Of a stretch of DNA of 36,259 nt, positions 8,232 to 16,863 are shown piece by piece. The stretch covers positions 1-36,259 of the forward strand of contig CAUAGV010000002.1 in the NCBI GenBank assembly GCA_958428675.1, read 5' to 3'. The notes under the pieces are model-generated. The model was not told the DNA's origin. It saw nothing but the letters and a program-made list of their open reading frames with translations, and ran no database searches. This stretch comes from an uncultured Collinsella sp. (GTDB taxonomy: Bacteria; Actinomycetota; Coriobacteriia; Coriobacteriales; Coriobacteriaceae). The stretch's first letter is position 1; each line of letters begins with the position of its first letter. The position numbers were made by a program, and so were the translations under genes.

Positions 8232-9488
8232 ATGGCTTCCACCAACTCCAACAAGGGTCGCGCCGTCGTGCTTTCCGCCGCGTGCGTCACCATGTTCTTC
8301 ATCAGCTCCATCGCGCTGTATTCCGTCGTGAGCAAGAACCTGCTCGCCGTCTACCCCGAGTGGTCCAGCGCCCTCACCTGGGCTTTCCCGGTCTTTCAGA
8401 CCATCATGGCCGTGACGGGCATCTTCGCCGGCCGCATCTCCGATAAGATCGGCCCGCGCAACGTCGTGATCGCTGCCGCCGTGTGCTACGGCGTGGGCTG
8501 GTTCATGTCCGGCACCGTCACCGAGCCGTGGCAGTTCTACCTGTGGTTCTCGCTCGTCGCCGCCATCGGCAACGGCCTGGGCTACAACCCCGCGCTCACC
8601 ACCGGCCAAAAGTGGTTCATCGACAAAAAGGGCCTCGCCTCCGGCATTACGCTCGCCGCTTCGACCGCCGGCCCCGCCGTGCTGTCCCCGGTGCTCGCCT
8701 CGCTGCTCATCCCGAGCCTGGGCATCTTTGGCGCCCTTAAGGCACTCGGCGTCATCTTCTTTGTGACGATCGCCGCCTCCGCCCTGTTCCTGAAGGCCCC
8801 CGAGGCCGGTTGGTTGCCCGAGGGCTTCGAGGCCCCCAAGGGCGGCGCGCACGCCGGCACCTTCGGTGACCTCACCCCGGGCGAGATGGTCAAAACCCCG
8901 CGCTTTTGGGTCCTCATCGTCACCTTCGCCTTTGCCGCCACCGCGGGCACCCTGCTCGTGGGCAAGGTTGCCTCCATCGCCGCCGTCCAGCTCTTCGCCG
9001 ACCCCACGAGCGCCGCGGCTGTCGCCCTCGGCGGCGTGGTGGTCTCCGTCAACACCTGCGCCAACCTGGTCGGCCGTCTGTCCTTTGGCCAGATCATCGA
9101 CAAGCTCGGCGCCTACAAGTCGCTGCTCATCAGCCTCGTCGTGACCATCGTCGCGCTCGTCATCATGTCGATGAGCTTTACGCAGAGCATGTTCTTTGTG
9201 GCGCTCGCCCTGCTTGGCTTTAGCTTTGGCGCCCTGCTCGTCATCTACCCGCCGCTCACCGGTGGCGCCTTTGGCACCAGCAACATCGGTGTCAACTACG
9301 GCATCATGTTCCTGGGCTACGCCGCTTCTACCTGGATCAGCCAGCCCATCACTGCCGTGCTGTATCACGCTGAGGCCGGCAGCGCCGCCTACCAGCAGTC
9401 CTTCTACGGCGCCATCGTGATCGCCGCCATCGCCGTCGTGCTCACCGTCTACATGATGGTCTCCGACAGCAAGAAGAAGTCCGCCTAG
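8232..9488 (+). CDS. MFS transporter, OFA (oxalate/formate antiporter)-like
   Basis: 418 residues, about 12 hydrophobic segments, inner membrane. The conserved MFS loop between helices 2 and 3 is present (GRISDKIGPRNV, about residues 71-82), as is the second-half counterpart (GRLSFGQIIDKLG). The pattern of the first helices and the GYNPALTTGQKWF segment resemble the OFA branch, which exchanges small organic acids. The actual substrate is unknown; the flanking dehydrogenases suggest a hydroxy-acid or sugar-derived compound. A weak ribosome site (AGAAAGAG) precedes the ATG. A perfect 15-bp-arm palindrome separates it from the next gene. Confidence 0.87.
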   Translation: MASTNSNKGRAVVLSAACVTMFFISSIALYSVVSKNLLAVYPEWSSALTWAFPVFQTIMAVTGIFAGRISDKIGPRNVVIAAAVCYGVGWFMSGTVTEPWQFYLWFSLVAAIGNGLGYNPALTTGQKWFIDKKGLASGITLAASTAGPAVLSPVLASLLIPSLGIFGALKALGVIFFVTIAASALFLKAPEAGWLPEGFEAPKGGAHAGTFGDLTPGEMVKTPRFWVLIVTFAFAATAGTLLVGKVASIAAVQLFADPTSAAAVALGGVVVSVNTCANLVGRLSFGQIIDKLGAYKSLLISLVVTIVALVIMSMSFTQSMFFVALALLGFSFGALLVIYPPLTGGAFGTSNIGVNYGIMFLGYAASTWISQPITAVLYHAEAGSAAYQQSFYGAIVIAAIAVVLTVYMMVSDSKKKSA

Positions 9489-9496
9489 TTTTACCG

Positions 9497-9527
9497 ATGC
9501 GACAAAGGGACAGTCCCTTTGTCGCAT
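9497..9527. repeat. perfect 31-bp palindrome, CAAAGGGAC family
   Basis: Fifteen-base arms (atgcgacaaagggac and its complement) around a single central base. The same core, caaagggac-N-gtccctttg, recurs at 24375-24393 and a relative sits at 21878-21930. It lies between two co-oriented genes, so it is a dispersed palindrome rather than a proven terminator. Confidence 0.75.
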
Positions 9528-9557
9528 TCCACCGGTCACCAGTATTAAGGAGTCGAA

Positions 9558-10598
9558 ATGTCTGAGCTCAACCCCGTCCGCATTGCCGTTATCGGCGCCG
9601 GCGCCATGGGCCGCAACCACATCCGCTTTGTCACCGAGGAGCCCGAGGCCGAGCTCGTCGCCATCGCCGACGCCTTTGAGGGCGCCCGCGCCACGGCCGA
9701 GACCGCCGGCGTACCGTTTTACACCGATCCCGCTCAGATGATGGACGAGGTCAAACCCGAGGCCGTCATTATCGCCACCCCCAACGACCTGCACCTGGGC
9801 GTTGCCCGCGAGGCCATCAAGCGCAACATCGTGCCGCTGGTCGAAAAGCCGATCTCCAACGACCTCGAGGATGCCCAGGCCTTCGCCGCCGAGGCCGAGA
9901 CCGCCGGCGTGCCCGTGCTCGTGGGCCAGCACCGTCGTCACAACCCCTTCGTCAACAAGGCCAAGGAGATCATCGAGTCCGGCGAGCTGGGCAAGCTCAC
10001 CGTGTCGAGCTTCCACTACATGATCTATAAGAATGACGAGTACTTCGATGTCGAGTGGCGTCGCAAGAAGGGTGCCGGCCCGATCCTGGTCAACCTGGTG
10101 CACGACGTCGACCTGCTCCGCTACCTGCTGGGCGAGCCTGTCGCCGTCCAGGGCATGCAGTCCAGCGCCGCCCGCGGTTTTGAGACCGAGGACTCCGCCG
10201 TGGTCAACGTCCGCTTTGCCGACGGCGCGCTCGCGAGCATGACCATCTCCGACGCCACCGCCAGCCCCTGGAACTGGGAGGCGACCGCCCGCGAGGACCC
10301 GCAGTACCGTCCCTTCGACGCCGACGCCTACTTTATCGGCGGTACCTTGGGCGCCCTGTCGCTGCCCCGCCTGCACCAGTTCTCCTACGACGGCGCCTCT
10401 AACTGGCACAAGCCGCTGCAGATGGAGATTCCGGCCGTCGACCCGGCGCTGCCGCACAAGATGCAACTCAAGCACTTTGTGAAGGTCGTCCGCCGCGAAG
10501 TTGAGCCCGTCGTGACCCCCGCCGATAACGTCAAGACGCTCACGCTTCTCAACGCTATCAAGGAGGCAGCCGAGACCGGCCAGCTCGTCGAGCTGTAA
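9558..10598 (+). CDS. Gfo/Idh/MocA-family oxidoreductase
   Basis: 346 residues. N-terminal Rossmann domain with GAGAMGRNH (13-21), then the family signature EKPIS (96-100, Lys97), and a C-terminal alpha/beta domain with HDVDLLRYL carrying the expected catalytic His. Members oxidise or reduce sugars, inositols or sugar derivatives with NAD(P). AAGGAG precedes the ATG. As last gene of the LysR-controlled set it probably acts in sequence with the SDR on the compound brought in by the MFS protein. A terminator-like hairpin follows at 10671. The specific substrate is not assignable. Confidence 0.9.
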   Translation: MSELNPVRIAVIGAGAMGRNHIRFVTEEPEAELVAIADAFEGARATAETAGVPFYTDPAQMMDEVKPEAVIIATPNDLHLGVAREAIKRNIVPLVEKPISNDLEDAQAFAAEAETAGVPVLVGQHRRHNPFVNKAKEIIESGELGKLTVSSFHYMIYKNDEYFDVEWRRKKGAGPILVNLVHDVDLLRYLLGEPVAVQGMQSSAARGFETEDSAVVNVRFADGALASMTISDATASPWNWEATAREDPQYRPFDADAYFIGGTLGALSLPRLHQFSYDGASNWHKPLQMEIPAVDPALPHKMQLKHFVKVVRREVEPVVTPADNVKTLTLLNAIKEAAETGQLVEL

Positions 10599-10670
10599 TG
10601 CCTTAAGCGCGGGCCACAGCAAACTCCCCGCCGAGCGCCTTGGTCCGCCACAAATAAGCCCCTCTTCTTT

Positions 10671-10705
10671 GCCCTGCGAGCAGCCTCCTGCCCGCAGGGC
10701 ATTTT
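10671..10705 (+). terminator. terminator after the SDR-MFS-Gfo genes
   Basis: GCCCTGCG (10671-10678) pairs with CGCAGGGC (10693-10700), followed by atttt. The loop of 14 bases is longish. The position 70 bases past the last stop fits. Confidence 0.65.
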
Positions 10706-10765
10706 GCTACGTTTCCAATGATTTTTCTGAGACGGGGCGCCTTTTTGCACCTTAGCTTGATTCGT

Positions 10766-10935
10766 TCGCCACGAAATGTGCCTATCTACTACGTTTAACC
10801 AATCACCCTCAACCATACCGAATTTCGCGAAATAAAAACCGCAGGTAGACGGGTTGCGCATTTTCGGAAAACCGGGGGATGGTCGGCCCACACGGTTCAA
10901 ACGTAGTAGATAGGCCGCTTTCGTGGTTCCGCGCC
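10766..10935. repeat. 170-bp palindromic intergenic element
   Basis: Perfect 17-bp arms gcctatctactacgttt (10780-10796) and complement (10899-10915), extended outward by ccacgaaa and its complement. The centre of about 100 bases is non-coding. It fills much of the 420-base gap between 10599 and 11018, which otherwise holds the terminator at 10671 and the tex upstream region. Confidence 0.7.
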
Positions 10936-11018
10936 AAAACAGTCTTTTTTGGGCGAAGTGGCAGGTGGTATCCTTGGTAGCTCTGTGCTGCAAACGCACC
11001 TTAAACGCAAGGAGTCCC

Positions 11019-13135
11019 ATGGATCTTATCGCCCAGCTCGCCCACGAGCTCAACCTTAAGGCCGCCAACGTCGAGGCGGCCGTCAAGCTCATCGACGAGG
11101 GCAACACCATTCCCTTTATCTCGCGCTACCGCAAGGAAGCAACGGGCGGCATGGACGACGTCGCCCTGCGCGCACTCGACGAGCGCCTGTCCTACCTGCG
11201 CAATCTTGAGCAGCGCAAAGAGGACGTCATTCTGCTCATCGACGCCCAGGGCAAACTCACGCCCGAACTCGAGCAGCAGATTCGCGAGGCCACGCAGCTC
11301 CAGCGTGTCGAGGACCTCTACAAACCCTACCGCAAAAAGCGCATGACCCGCGCACAGAAGGCCCGCGAGGCCGGCCTGGAGCCGCTCGCCAACATGATCA
11401 TCATGCAGGCCTCGGCCAAAGGCAGCGCGCTCGACGCCGCCGCGGCATACATCAACGAGGAGGCCGGCTTCGACACGCTCGAGAAGGCGCTTGCCGGCGC
11501 CGCCGACATCGTGGCCGAGACGGTAGCCGAGGACCCCGAGAACGTCGCCGACCTGCGCGCCTTTACGCAAAACACCGCCGACATCGTCGTCGAGGCCAGC
11601 GACCCCGCCGAGAAGACTCCCTACGAGCCGTACTACAGCTATGACGAGCCACTGCGCCGTATTCCCAACCACCGCGTGCTGGCCATCGACCGCGGCGAGC
11701 GCGAGGGCAAGCTCCGCGTGCGCGTGAACGTCGACGGCGCCGCCGCCACGGCACGCCTCGGCAGCCGTTGGCCCCGACGCCAGGGCGTGTTTGCTCCCAT
11801 CTTCGATGCCGCCATCGCCGACGGCTACAAGCGCCTCATGGCCCCCTCTCTGGAGCGCGAGGCCCGCGCCAAACTCACCGTTCGTGCTCAGACCGAGGCC
11901 ATCAACGTCTTTGCCAAGAATCTTGAGGGCCTGCTCTCGGCACGCCCCGTGCGCGGCGCCCGCGTGCTCGCGCTCGATCCGGGCTACCGCACCGGCTGCA
12001 AGGTCGCCGTCATGGACGAGACCGGCAAGCTACTCGACCACGGCGTGGTCTATCCCACCAAGCCGCGCCACGACGTCGCCGGCACCAAGCGCGAGCTCGC
12101 CCGCCTCGTCAAGAAGGACGGCGTCAACACCATCGTCATCGGCAATGGCACCGCCAGCCGCGAGACCGAGGAAGTCGTCTCGGAGTTCATCGCCGAGCAG
12201 GCGCCCAGCCTTCGCTACACCATCGTCAACGAGGCCGGCGCGTCGGTGTACTCCGCCTCCGAGCTCGCCAGCCAGGAATACCCCGACTTGGACGTCACCG
12301 TGCGTGGCGCCATGAGTCTGGGCCGCCGCCTGCAAGACCCGCTGGCAGAGCTCGTCAAGATTCCGCCCCAGTCCATCGGCGTGGGCCAGTACCAGCACGA
12401 CCTTGACCAGGCCGAGCTTTCGCGCACCCTGGGCCACGTGGTGGAGGACGTCGTCAACCGCGTGGGCGTCGACGTGAACACCGCGAGCGCGAGCCTGTTG
12501 GGATACGTTTCGGGCATTACGCCGAGCGTGGCCAAGAACATCGTGGCCTACCGTGAGGAAAACGGCGCCTTTACCGATCGCCGCCAGCTCAAGAAGGTCC
12601 CCAAGCTGGGACCTAAGGCTTATCTCAACGCTGCGGGCTTCCTGCGCATCAGCGGCGGCAAGAACCCGCTCGACGCGACAAGCGTCCACCCCGAAAGCTA
12701 CGAGGTGGCCGCGGCCGTCTTGGAACGCGCCGGCGTGGCGGCCAGCGAGCTCAGCCGCGGCGGCGTGCCTGACATCGAGCGCCGCCTGGGCAGTATCTCG
12801 GCGCTGGCAAGCGACCTGGACTGCGGCACCCTCACGCTCATCGATATTGTCAACGAGCTCAAGAAGCCGGCCGCGACCCGCGCGACGACGCACCCGAGGT
12901 GGTCTTTAGCCGCTCAGCGCTTTCCATCGACGACCTGGAACCCGGCATGGAACTCAAGGGCACGGTGCGCAACGTCGTCGACTTTGGCGCCTTCGTCGAC
13001 GTGGGCGTGCACCAGGACGGCCTCGTGCACATCTCCAAGCTCGCCAACCGCTTCGTCAAGCACCCCAGCGACGTGGTGCGCGTCGGCGACACGGTCAAGG
13101 TGTGGGTCGAAAAGGTCGATCGCGACCGCAAGAAG
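11019..13135 (+). pseudogene. tex: tex (Tex/YhgF S1 RNA-binding protein), frameshifted and interrupted by an IS
   Basis: Tex-type nucleic-acid-binding protein: N-terminal helical domain (MDLIAQLAHELNL), YqgF/RNase H-like domain (VLALDPGYRTGCKVAV), helix-hairpin-helix segment (LLGYVSGITPSVAKNI), then a C-terminal S1 domain. AAGGAG upstream fixes the ATG at 11019. Two lesions are visible. First, near 12868-12872 the frame shifts by one base: the text reads NELKKP then leaves the family consensus, while the other frame continues GRDPRDDAPEVVFSRS into the S1 domain, as if one G of CCGGGCC were lost. Second, IS256-family DNA enters at 13136. The final codons (ISLTMVQGK, stop) lie beyond the IS at 14653-14682. 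The frameshifted product would end at 13160 without a proper S1 domain. The first lesion could be a sequencing error; the second is real insertion structure. Confidence 0.9.
13127..13135. repeat. target-site duplication, left copy
   Basis: cgcaagaag at 13127-13135 recurs exactly at 14644-14652, flanking the IS256-family element. Nine bases fits the 8-9 bp duplications of that family. Removing the IS and one copy restores DRDRKK-ISLTMV in tex. Confidence 0.85.
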
Positions 13136-14643
13136 GGTAGTGCGCACAGATGTGGTGTAAGAGCCGGCGGGGAGCGGGGGCTTGCGCCCGCGACCCGGGG
13201 CAGATGGGAGGGACATCGCCTACAATCCGTCGTTGACTCAGATAACGGATGAAAGGAAGACGATGTCCCCTGATGAGAGTGTAATGCCTATGGGCCTCGA
13301 GGAGGCCCTCTACTTCCAGCGGCTCTGGAACGAGTGCGGCGACGCCCGCGAGTTCGCCTGCAGGGTCCTGTCGCTGGTCATGAACGCGGTGATGGACGAG
13401 CAGGCCCAGCTCGCCTGCGGGGCGGCCAGGGGCGAGCGCACGCAGGCCCGCACCAACAGCAGGAACGGCTACAGGCCGCGCACCCTGAAGACGGCGACGG
13501 GCGACGTCGAGCTGAGGATCCCCAAGCTGAGGGAGGGCTCCTACTTCCCCGAGGAGATGCTCACCCGCTGGTCGAGGGTGGACGTGTCGGTGGCCGCGCT
13601 CGTGCGGGAGATGTACGTCTCGGGGGTCTCGACCAGGAAGGTGGAGAGGGTCGCCGAGAGGCTCGGCATCTCCTCGCTGTCGAGCTCGGAGGTCTCGAGG
13701 CTCTGCGGCGAGCTGGACGCCGAGGTGGAGGCCCTGAGGAGCCGCGACCTCTCCCGGACGCCCTGCTGCTACCTCTGGCTGGACGCCACCTACATGAGCT
13801 GCAGGGAGGGCTCCGTCGTCTCCTCCCACGCCGTGGTGACGGCGATCGGGCTGGGAGCGGACGGGCGCAAGCACGTCCTGGGCGTCGAGGCCATGGACAC
13901 CGAGAGCGAGGAGGGCTGGAACGGCTTCCTGGCGGGCCTCAAGGCAAGGGGGCTCTCGGGCGTCAGGCTCGTGGTCTCCGACGCCCACGCGGGGCTTGTG
14001 GCGGCCATAGCGCGCCAGCTGCAGGGATGCGCCTGGCAGCGCTGCATCACCCACCTGCAGAGGAACCTCCAGTCCGCCATGGCGGGAAGGCCGCAGGCCT
14101 CCAAGGAGTGCGTGGCGAAGCTCGTGCACGCGGCCTGCTACGAGAGCGACCCGGAGCTCTCCAGGGCGATATGGGGGGAGGCCGCGCCCTGGGTCGGGAA
14201 GGCCTCCCCCAGGGCGGCGGAGATCTTCTCCGCCGCCGAGGACTCGGCCCTCGCCTTCCAGGCGTTCCCCGGGGCCCACTGGGCGAAGCTCAGGACCAAC
14301 AACGTCCAGGAAAGGGCGAACCGGGAGATCAAGAGGCGCTGCAGGGTCGTCCAGTCCTTCCCCTCGGTCGGCTCGATGCTGCGCCTGAGCGCGGCCTCCA
14401 TCCTCTCGGAGGAGGGGCGCTGGGCCACCCAGCGCGTCTTCAGCGAGGAGTCCGCCGCACTCGGCTTCAGAGACCCCGGGCCCAGGGAGGCCCCATCGAG
14501 GGAGAGGAGGGAGGCGCTGGAGAGGAGGGCCGCCCGGATCGTCGCGGAGATAACCGAGACCTACGGCCTCAGGAAGGAGTAAGATTCGGCTGGCGACGGC
14601 AGCAGGCGATGCGCCTTCTTACACCACGCTCGCGCGCGCGATC
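13136..14643 (+). mobile_element. IS256-family insertion sequence, complete
   Basis: About 1508 bp with imperfect terminal inverted repeats: the left end reads gtggtgtaagagc at 13151-13163 and the right end, complemented, has gtggtgtaagaag, each preceded by a CG-rich outer part. It is flanked by the 9-bp duplication and carries one complete DDE transposase. The element's coding style, rich in AGG arginine codons, differs from the CGC-rich host genes, pointing to recent arrival. Confidence 0.9.
13263..14582 (+). CDS. IS256-family (Mutator-type) transposase
   Basis: 439 residues, full length for the family. The DDE residues are visible: Asp174 in WLDATY, Asp240 in VVSDAHAGL and Glu350 in TNNVQERANREIKRR, plus the family CITH motif (261-264). 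An N-terminal DNA-binding region and the EMYVSGVSTRKVE segment are typical. The ATG at 13263 is preceded by AAAGGAAG; an upstream in-frame ATG at 13182 is within the IS end and unlikely. It appears intact and so potentially active, copying the element by excision and reinsertion. Confidence 0.95.
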   Translation: MSPDESVMPMGLEEALYFQRLWNECGDAREFACRVLSLVMNAVMDEQAQLACGAARGERTQARTNSRNGYRPRTLKTATGDVELRIPKLREGSYFPEEMLTRWSRVDVSVAALVREMYVSGVSTRKVERVAERLGISSLSSSEVSRLCGELDAEVEALRSRDLSRTPCCYLWLDATYMSCREGSVVSSHAVVTAIGLGADGRKHVLGVEAMDTESEEGWNGFLAGLKARGLSGVRLVVSDAHAGLVAAIARQLQGCAWQRCITHLQRNLQSAMAGRPQASKECVAKLVHAACYESDPELSRAIWGEAAPWVGKASPRAAEIFSAAEDSALAFQAFPGAHWAKLRTNNVQERANREIKRRCRVVQSFPSVGSMLRLSAASILSEEGRWATQRVFSEESAALGFRDPGPREAPSRERREALERRAARIVAEITETYGLRKE

Positions 14644-14682
14644 GCAAGAAGATCTCGCTCACCATGGTGCAGGGAAAGTAAA
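14644..14682 (+). pseudogene. tex: 3' tail of tex beyond the IS insertion
   Basis: After the right target duplication the sequence reads ISLTMVQGK and stops at TAA (14680-14682), the usual end of the S1 domain. It continues the frame that breaks off at 13135 and has no start of its own. Confidence 0.85.
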
Positions 14683-14694
14683 CCGCCAAAGCAG

Positions 14695-14910
14695 AGGTAC
14701 CCCCTCTCGCGACGTGCAAAATCGCGAGTATTCTGCAATTTCCGCCGCTCCAAACGCCCCTCAGAGGCAATAACGTCAAAAACAGCCCCCGTTTTAGCGT
14801 CATCAGAGCCAAAACGGGGGCTGTTCCGTGCTTCAGCTAGCTGGTAAAAGCCTTTACCTTGCTGAATACTCGCGATTTTGCACGTCGCTGCAGGGGGCAC
14901 CCTTGTCAAC
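14695..14910. repeat. 216-bp nested palindromic element
   Basis: Perfect 23-bp arms at 14710-14732 and 14865-14887 (core gtgcaaaatcgcgagtatt), extended imperfectly on both sides (ccccct / aggggg). A terminator-like hairpin sits in its middle. No open frame. It occupies the gap between the tex tail and the transaldolase. Confidence 0.75.
14781..14825. terminator. bidirectional terminator-like hairpin
   Basis: aacagcccccgtttt (14781-14795) pairs perfectly with 14811-14825 around a 15-base loop. The strong 15-bp stem, set inside the larger palindrome, would suit both tex and the opposing transaldolase gene. Confidence 0.6.
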
Positions 14911-14961
14911 GGCAGGATATGGAAGCCAATCACCAACCTACCGGCAAGTTCATGTCGGCAG

Positions 14962-15031
14962 CCCCGACCTTTCCTTTGCCTAGCGCGACCCTCGCGAAGC
15001 GCGTGAGCGATAGGGAAAGGAAAGGCCGGGG
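14962..15031. repeat. 70-bp palindrome next to the transaldolase stop
   Basis: ccccgacctttccttt on the left pairs with aaaggaaaggccgggg on the right with few mismatches, with further internal pairing (cgcgaccctcgcg). It ends about 30 bases before the minus-strand transaldolase stop and may act as its terminator. Confidence 0.65.
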
Positions 15032-15062
15032 CGAACAACCCGCGATGTAACCAGCGTTCGCG

Positions 15063-15767
15063 TTACGGCAGGATGTGGAATCCGAGCGAGGCGATATCCT
15101 TGGCAAAGCCGCGCACGGTGTCGAGCGAGACCTCGTACGGATCACGGCCGATGTTCTTGCGCTTGGCCAGGATGCTATTGGGTACCGTGATGATCTGGCA
15201 ACCGCATCCTTCCGCCTGGTAAATATTGATAAGCTCGCGCGTGGACGCCCACAGGACCTCGCAGTTGGGCTTGGCGGCGGCCTTCTTCACCGACTCCGTC
15301 ATAAACGGAATGGGGTCGACGCCAGTGTCGGCGATGCGGCCGGCAAAGAGCGAGATGATTGACGGCGTCTCGGCGTCAACGGCCTCGACCATCTCGTCGA
15401 CCTGCGCAGGCGTAAAGATGGTGGTGACGTTGACCTTGATGCCGTCGGCCGAAAGCTTGCGGACCAGCTCGGCGGTGGACTCACCCTTGGTGGTCACGCA
15501 CGGAATCTTGACGTAGACGTTATCTGCCCAGGTAGCGATCTCGCGGGCCTCGATCTCCATGGCCTCGACGTCGTCGGCAAAGACCTCAAACGACACGGAC
15601 GCATCGGTGATGTGGGCCAGGACCTCCTTGGCAAACGCGCGGTAATCCGTCACGCCGCCCTTCTTCATAAGGGACGGGTTGGTCGTGAAACCCTGAACGT
15701 TGCCGTTCTCGTACATGTCGAGCATGCCCTCGAGGTTTGCACCGTCAGCGAACACCTTGATTGCCAT
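15063..15767 (-). CDS. transaldolase (TalC-like small transaldolase/FSA superfamily)
   Basis: About 235 residues of the TIM-barrel transaldolase superfamily. The Schiff-base Lys lies in VYVKIP (about 89), with TTNPSLMKK near the N-terminus and WASTRE later. At the position that separates the subfamilies the text is SLFAGRI: Phe, as in transaldolases, rather than the Tyr of fructose-6-phosphate aldolase, so transfer of dihydroxyacetone in the pentose phosphate pathway is favoured. The ATG at 15767 (MAIKVFADG) has AAAGGA upstream; a start at 15791 would only add eight residues. It is monocistronic on the minus strand, with a palindrome at its 3' side. Confidence 0.88.
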   Translation of the reverse strand: MAIKVFADGANLEGMLDMYENGNVQGFTTNPSLMKKGGVTDYRAFAKEVLAHITDASVSFEVFADDVEAMEIEAREIATWADNVYVKIPCVTTKGESTAELVRKLSADGIKVNVTTIFTPAQVDEMVEAVDAETPSIISLFAGRIADTGVDPIPFMTESVKKAAAKPNCEVLWASTRELINIYQAEGCGCQIITVPNSILAKRKNIGRDPYEVSLDTVRGFAKDIASLGFHILP

Positions 15768-15872
15768 CTGCTTGATTCCTTTCGTTTGCACAAGGCCGGT
15801 AAACTGCTAAACACTTTACCTATGTTTATCAAGGCGTGAGCTGCGGGTTTTTATCTTCTCGGCGAACGGTAT

Positions 15873-15888
15873 AAACACCTCAGTGTTT
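15873..15888. promoter_or_regulatory. small inverted repeat upstream of transaldolase
   Basis: aaacac-ctca-gtgttt, next to an AT-rich stretch (ttgataaatcg) in the 193-base gap between transaldolase and the HAD gene. It could be an operator or, in RNA, a small hairpin. Confidence 0.3.
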
Positions 15889-15960
15889 GGATTGATAAAT
15901 CGATTGAGCATGCAAAAGCAAAGAGTCGCAGCTTGAGCAAACGTCAGAAGGCGAGATTCA

Positions 15961-16788
15961 TTAGATGAGGCCGAAATGCTGCATCGCTGTGACGGTACCG
16001 TCGTGTGCGACATCGTCGGTCACGTAGTCGGCGACCGCCTTGACCTCGGGCATGGCGTTGCCCATGGCCACGGCCGTCTCGACAGCGGCGAGCATACCCA
16101 GATCGTTGCCGGAATCGCCAAAGCCAAAGGTGCGCGCGTTGCCGGTGCGACCCAGGTATTCCAGCGCTCGCGCCACGCCCATGCCCTTGTCAATGCCCTT
16201 GGGGCTCAGCTCGCGATTCTGGCCGCCGGTGTTACACAGCTCAAAGTTGCGTTCGATAAAGCCGTCGTCGTTGGCCACGCGAGCCAGGTTGGGCGCATTA
16301 AGGCACACCTTGCCCACGCGCAGACGACCGTCGACGTGCATTTCCCCGGCGCTATGCACCACAGAGGCACCGATCAAAGATGACTGCTCAGCGCCCGCGG
16401 GCTCCAGCGCAAAGGTCGCAGCGTTGGCCTCGAAAAAAGCCTCGCCGCCCGCCGCGGCAATGCGGCGCGCGAGCTCCTCAACAATGTCTTCGTCAAAGCA
16501 GTCCTCATGCACCACGCGGCCCTCGACCTCAAGCGTGGCGCCCGCCATGGCAACGACGCCCGCGGGGTCGAGCGCACGCAGACTATCGGCGATGAGCCAC
16601 AGGGGGCGACCCGTGCAGATAAACGCCTTGTGCCCTGCGTCGCGCAGACGATGAAACGCCTCGACGACCGTCTGCGAAGGACGAACCGCCGAAAAGTCCT
16701 TATCGGTCATATCGTCGGGATCGAACGACGTCAGCGTGCCGTCCACGTCAAAAAAGAGCACAGCGGATTCGGAGCACGCATCAATCAT
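15961..16788 (-). CDS. Cof-type HAD-superfamily phosphatase
   Basis: About 275 residues. Motif I is FFDVDGTLTSF (nucleophile Asp near residue 13), motif II ICTGRP, motif III Lys in PKGIDKGMG and motif IV FGFGDSGNDLGML, with a C2-type cap in between: the layout of Cof/YbiV sugar-phosphate or nucleotide phosphatases. ATG at 16788 (MIDACSES) has AAGGA at good distance; the ORF can be extended to 16824 without a ribosome site. Substrate unknown. It is divergent from the methyltransferase gene. Confidence 0.9.
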   Translation of the reverse strand: MIDACSESAVLFFDVDGTLTSFDPDDMTDKDFSAVRPSQTVVEAFHRLRDAGHKAFICTGRPLWLIADSLRALDPAGVVAMAGATLEVEGRVVHEDCFDEDIVEELARRIAAAGGEAFFEANAATFALEPAGAEQSSLIGASVVHSAGEMHVDGRLRVGKVCLNAPNLARVANDDGFIERNFELCNTGGQNRELSPKGIDKGMGVARALEYLGRTGNARTFGFGDSGNDLGMLAAVETAVAMGNAMPEVKAVADYVTDDVAHDGTVTAMQHFGLI

Positions 16789-16863
16789 ATGGGTTCCTTT
16801 CGAGGATAAGGGCAAACGAAGCATCCATCATATAATGGAGCGACGCAACCAGAGAGGTCACCC

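Noticed and set aside
9497..9527. terminator after the MFS gene
   Set aside because: The palindrome has a one-base centre, no T run and lies inside a likely operon; better described as a dispersed repeat.
8082..10622. 846-codon open frame on the minus strand
   Set aside because: It lies antisense to the MFS and Gfo/Idh genes, is low-complexity (Gly, Asp, His, Val) and arises from GC-rich codon structure of the real genes.
13095..14773. long alternative frames across the IS256 element on both strands
   Set aside because: The DDE transposase frame is complete and matches the family; the others are Arg/Gly- or Pro-rich shadows.
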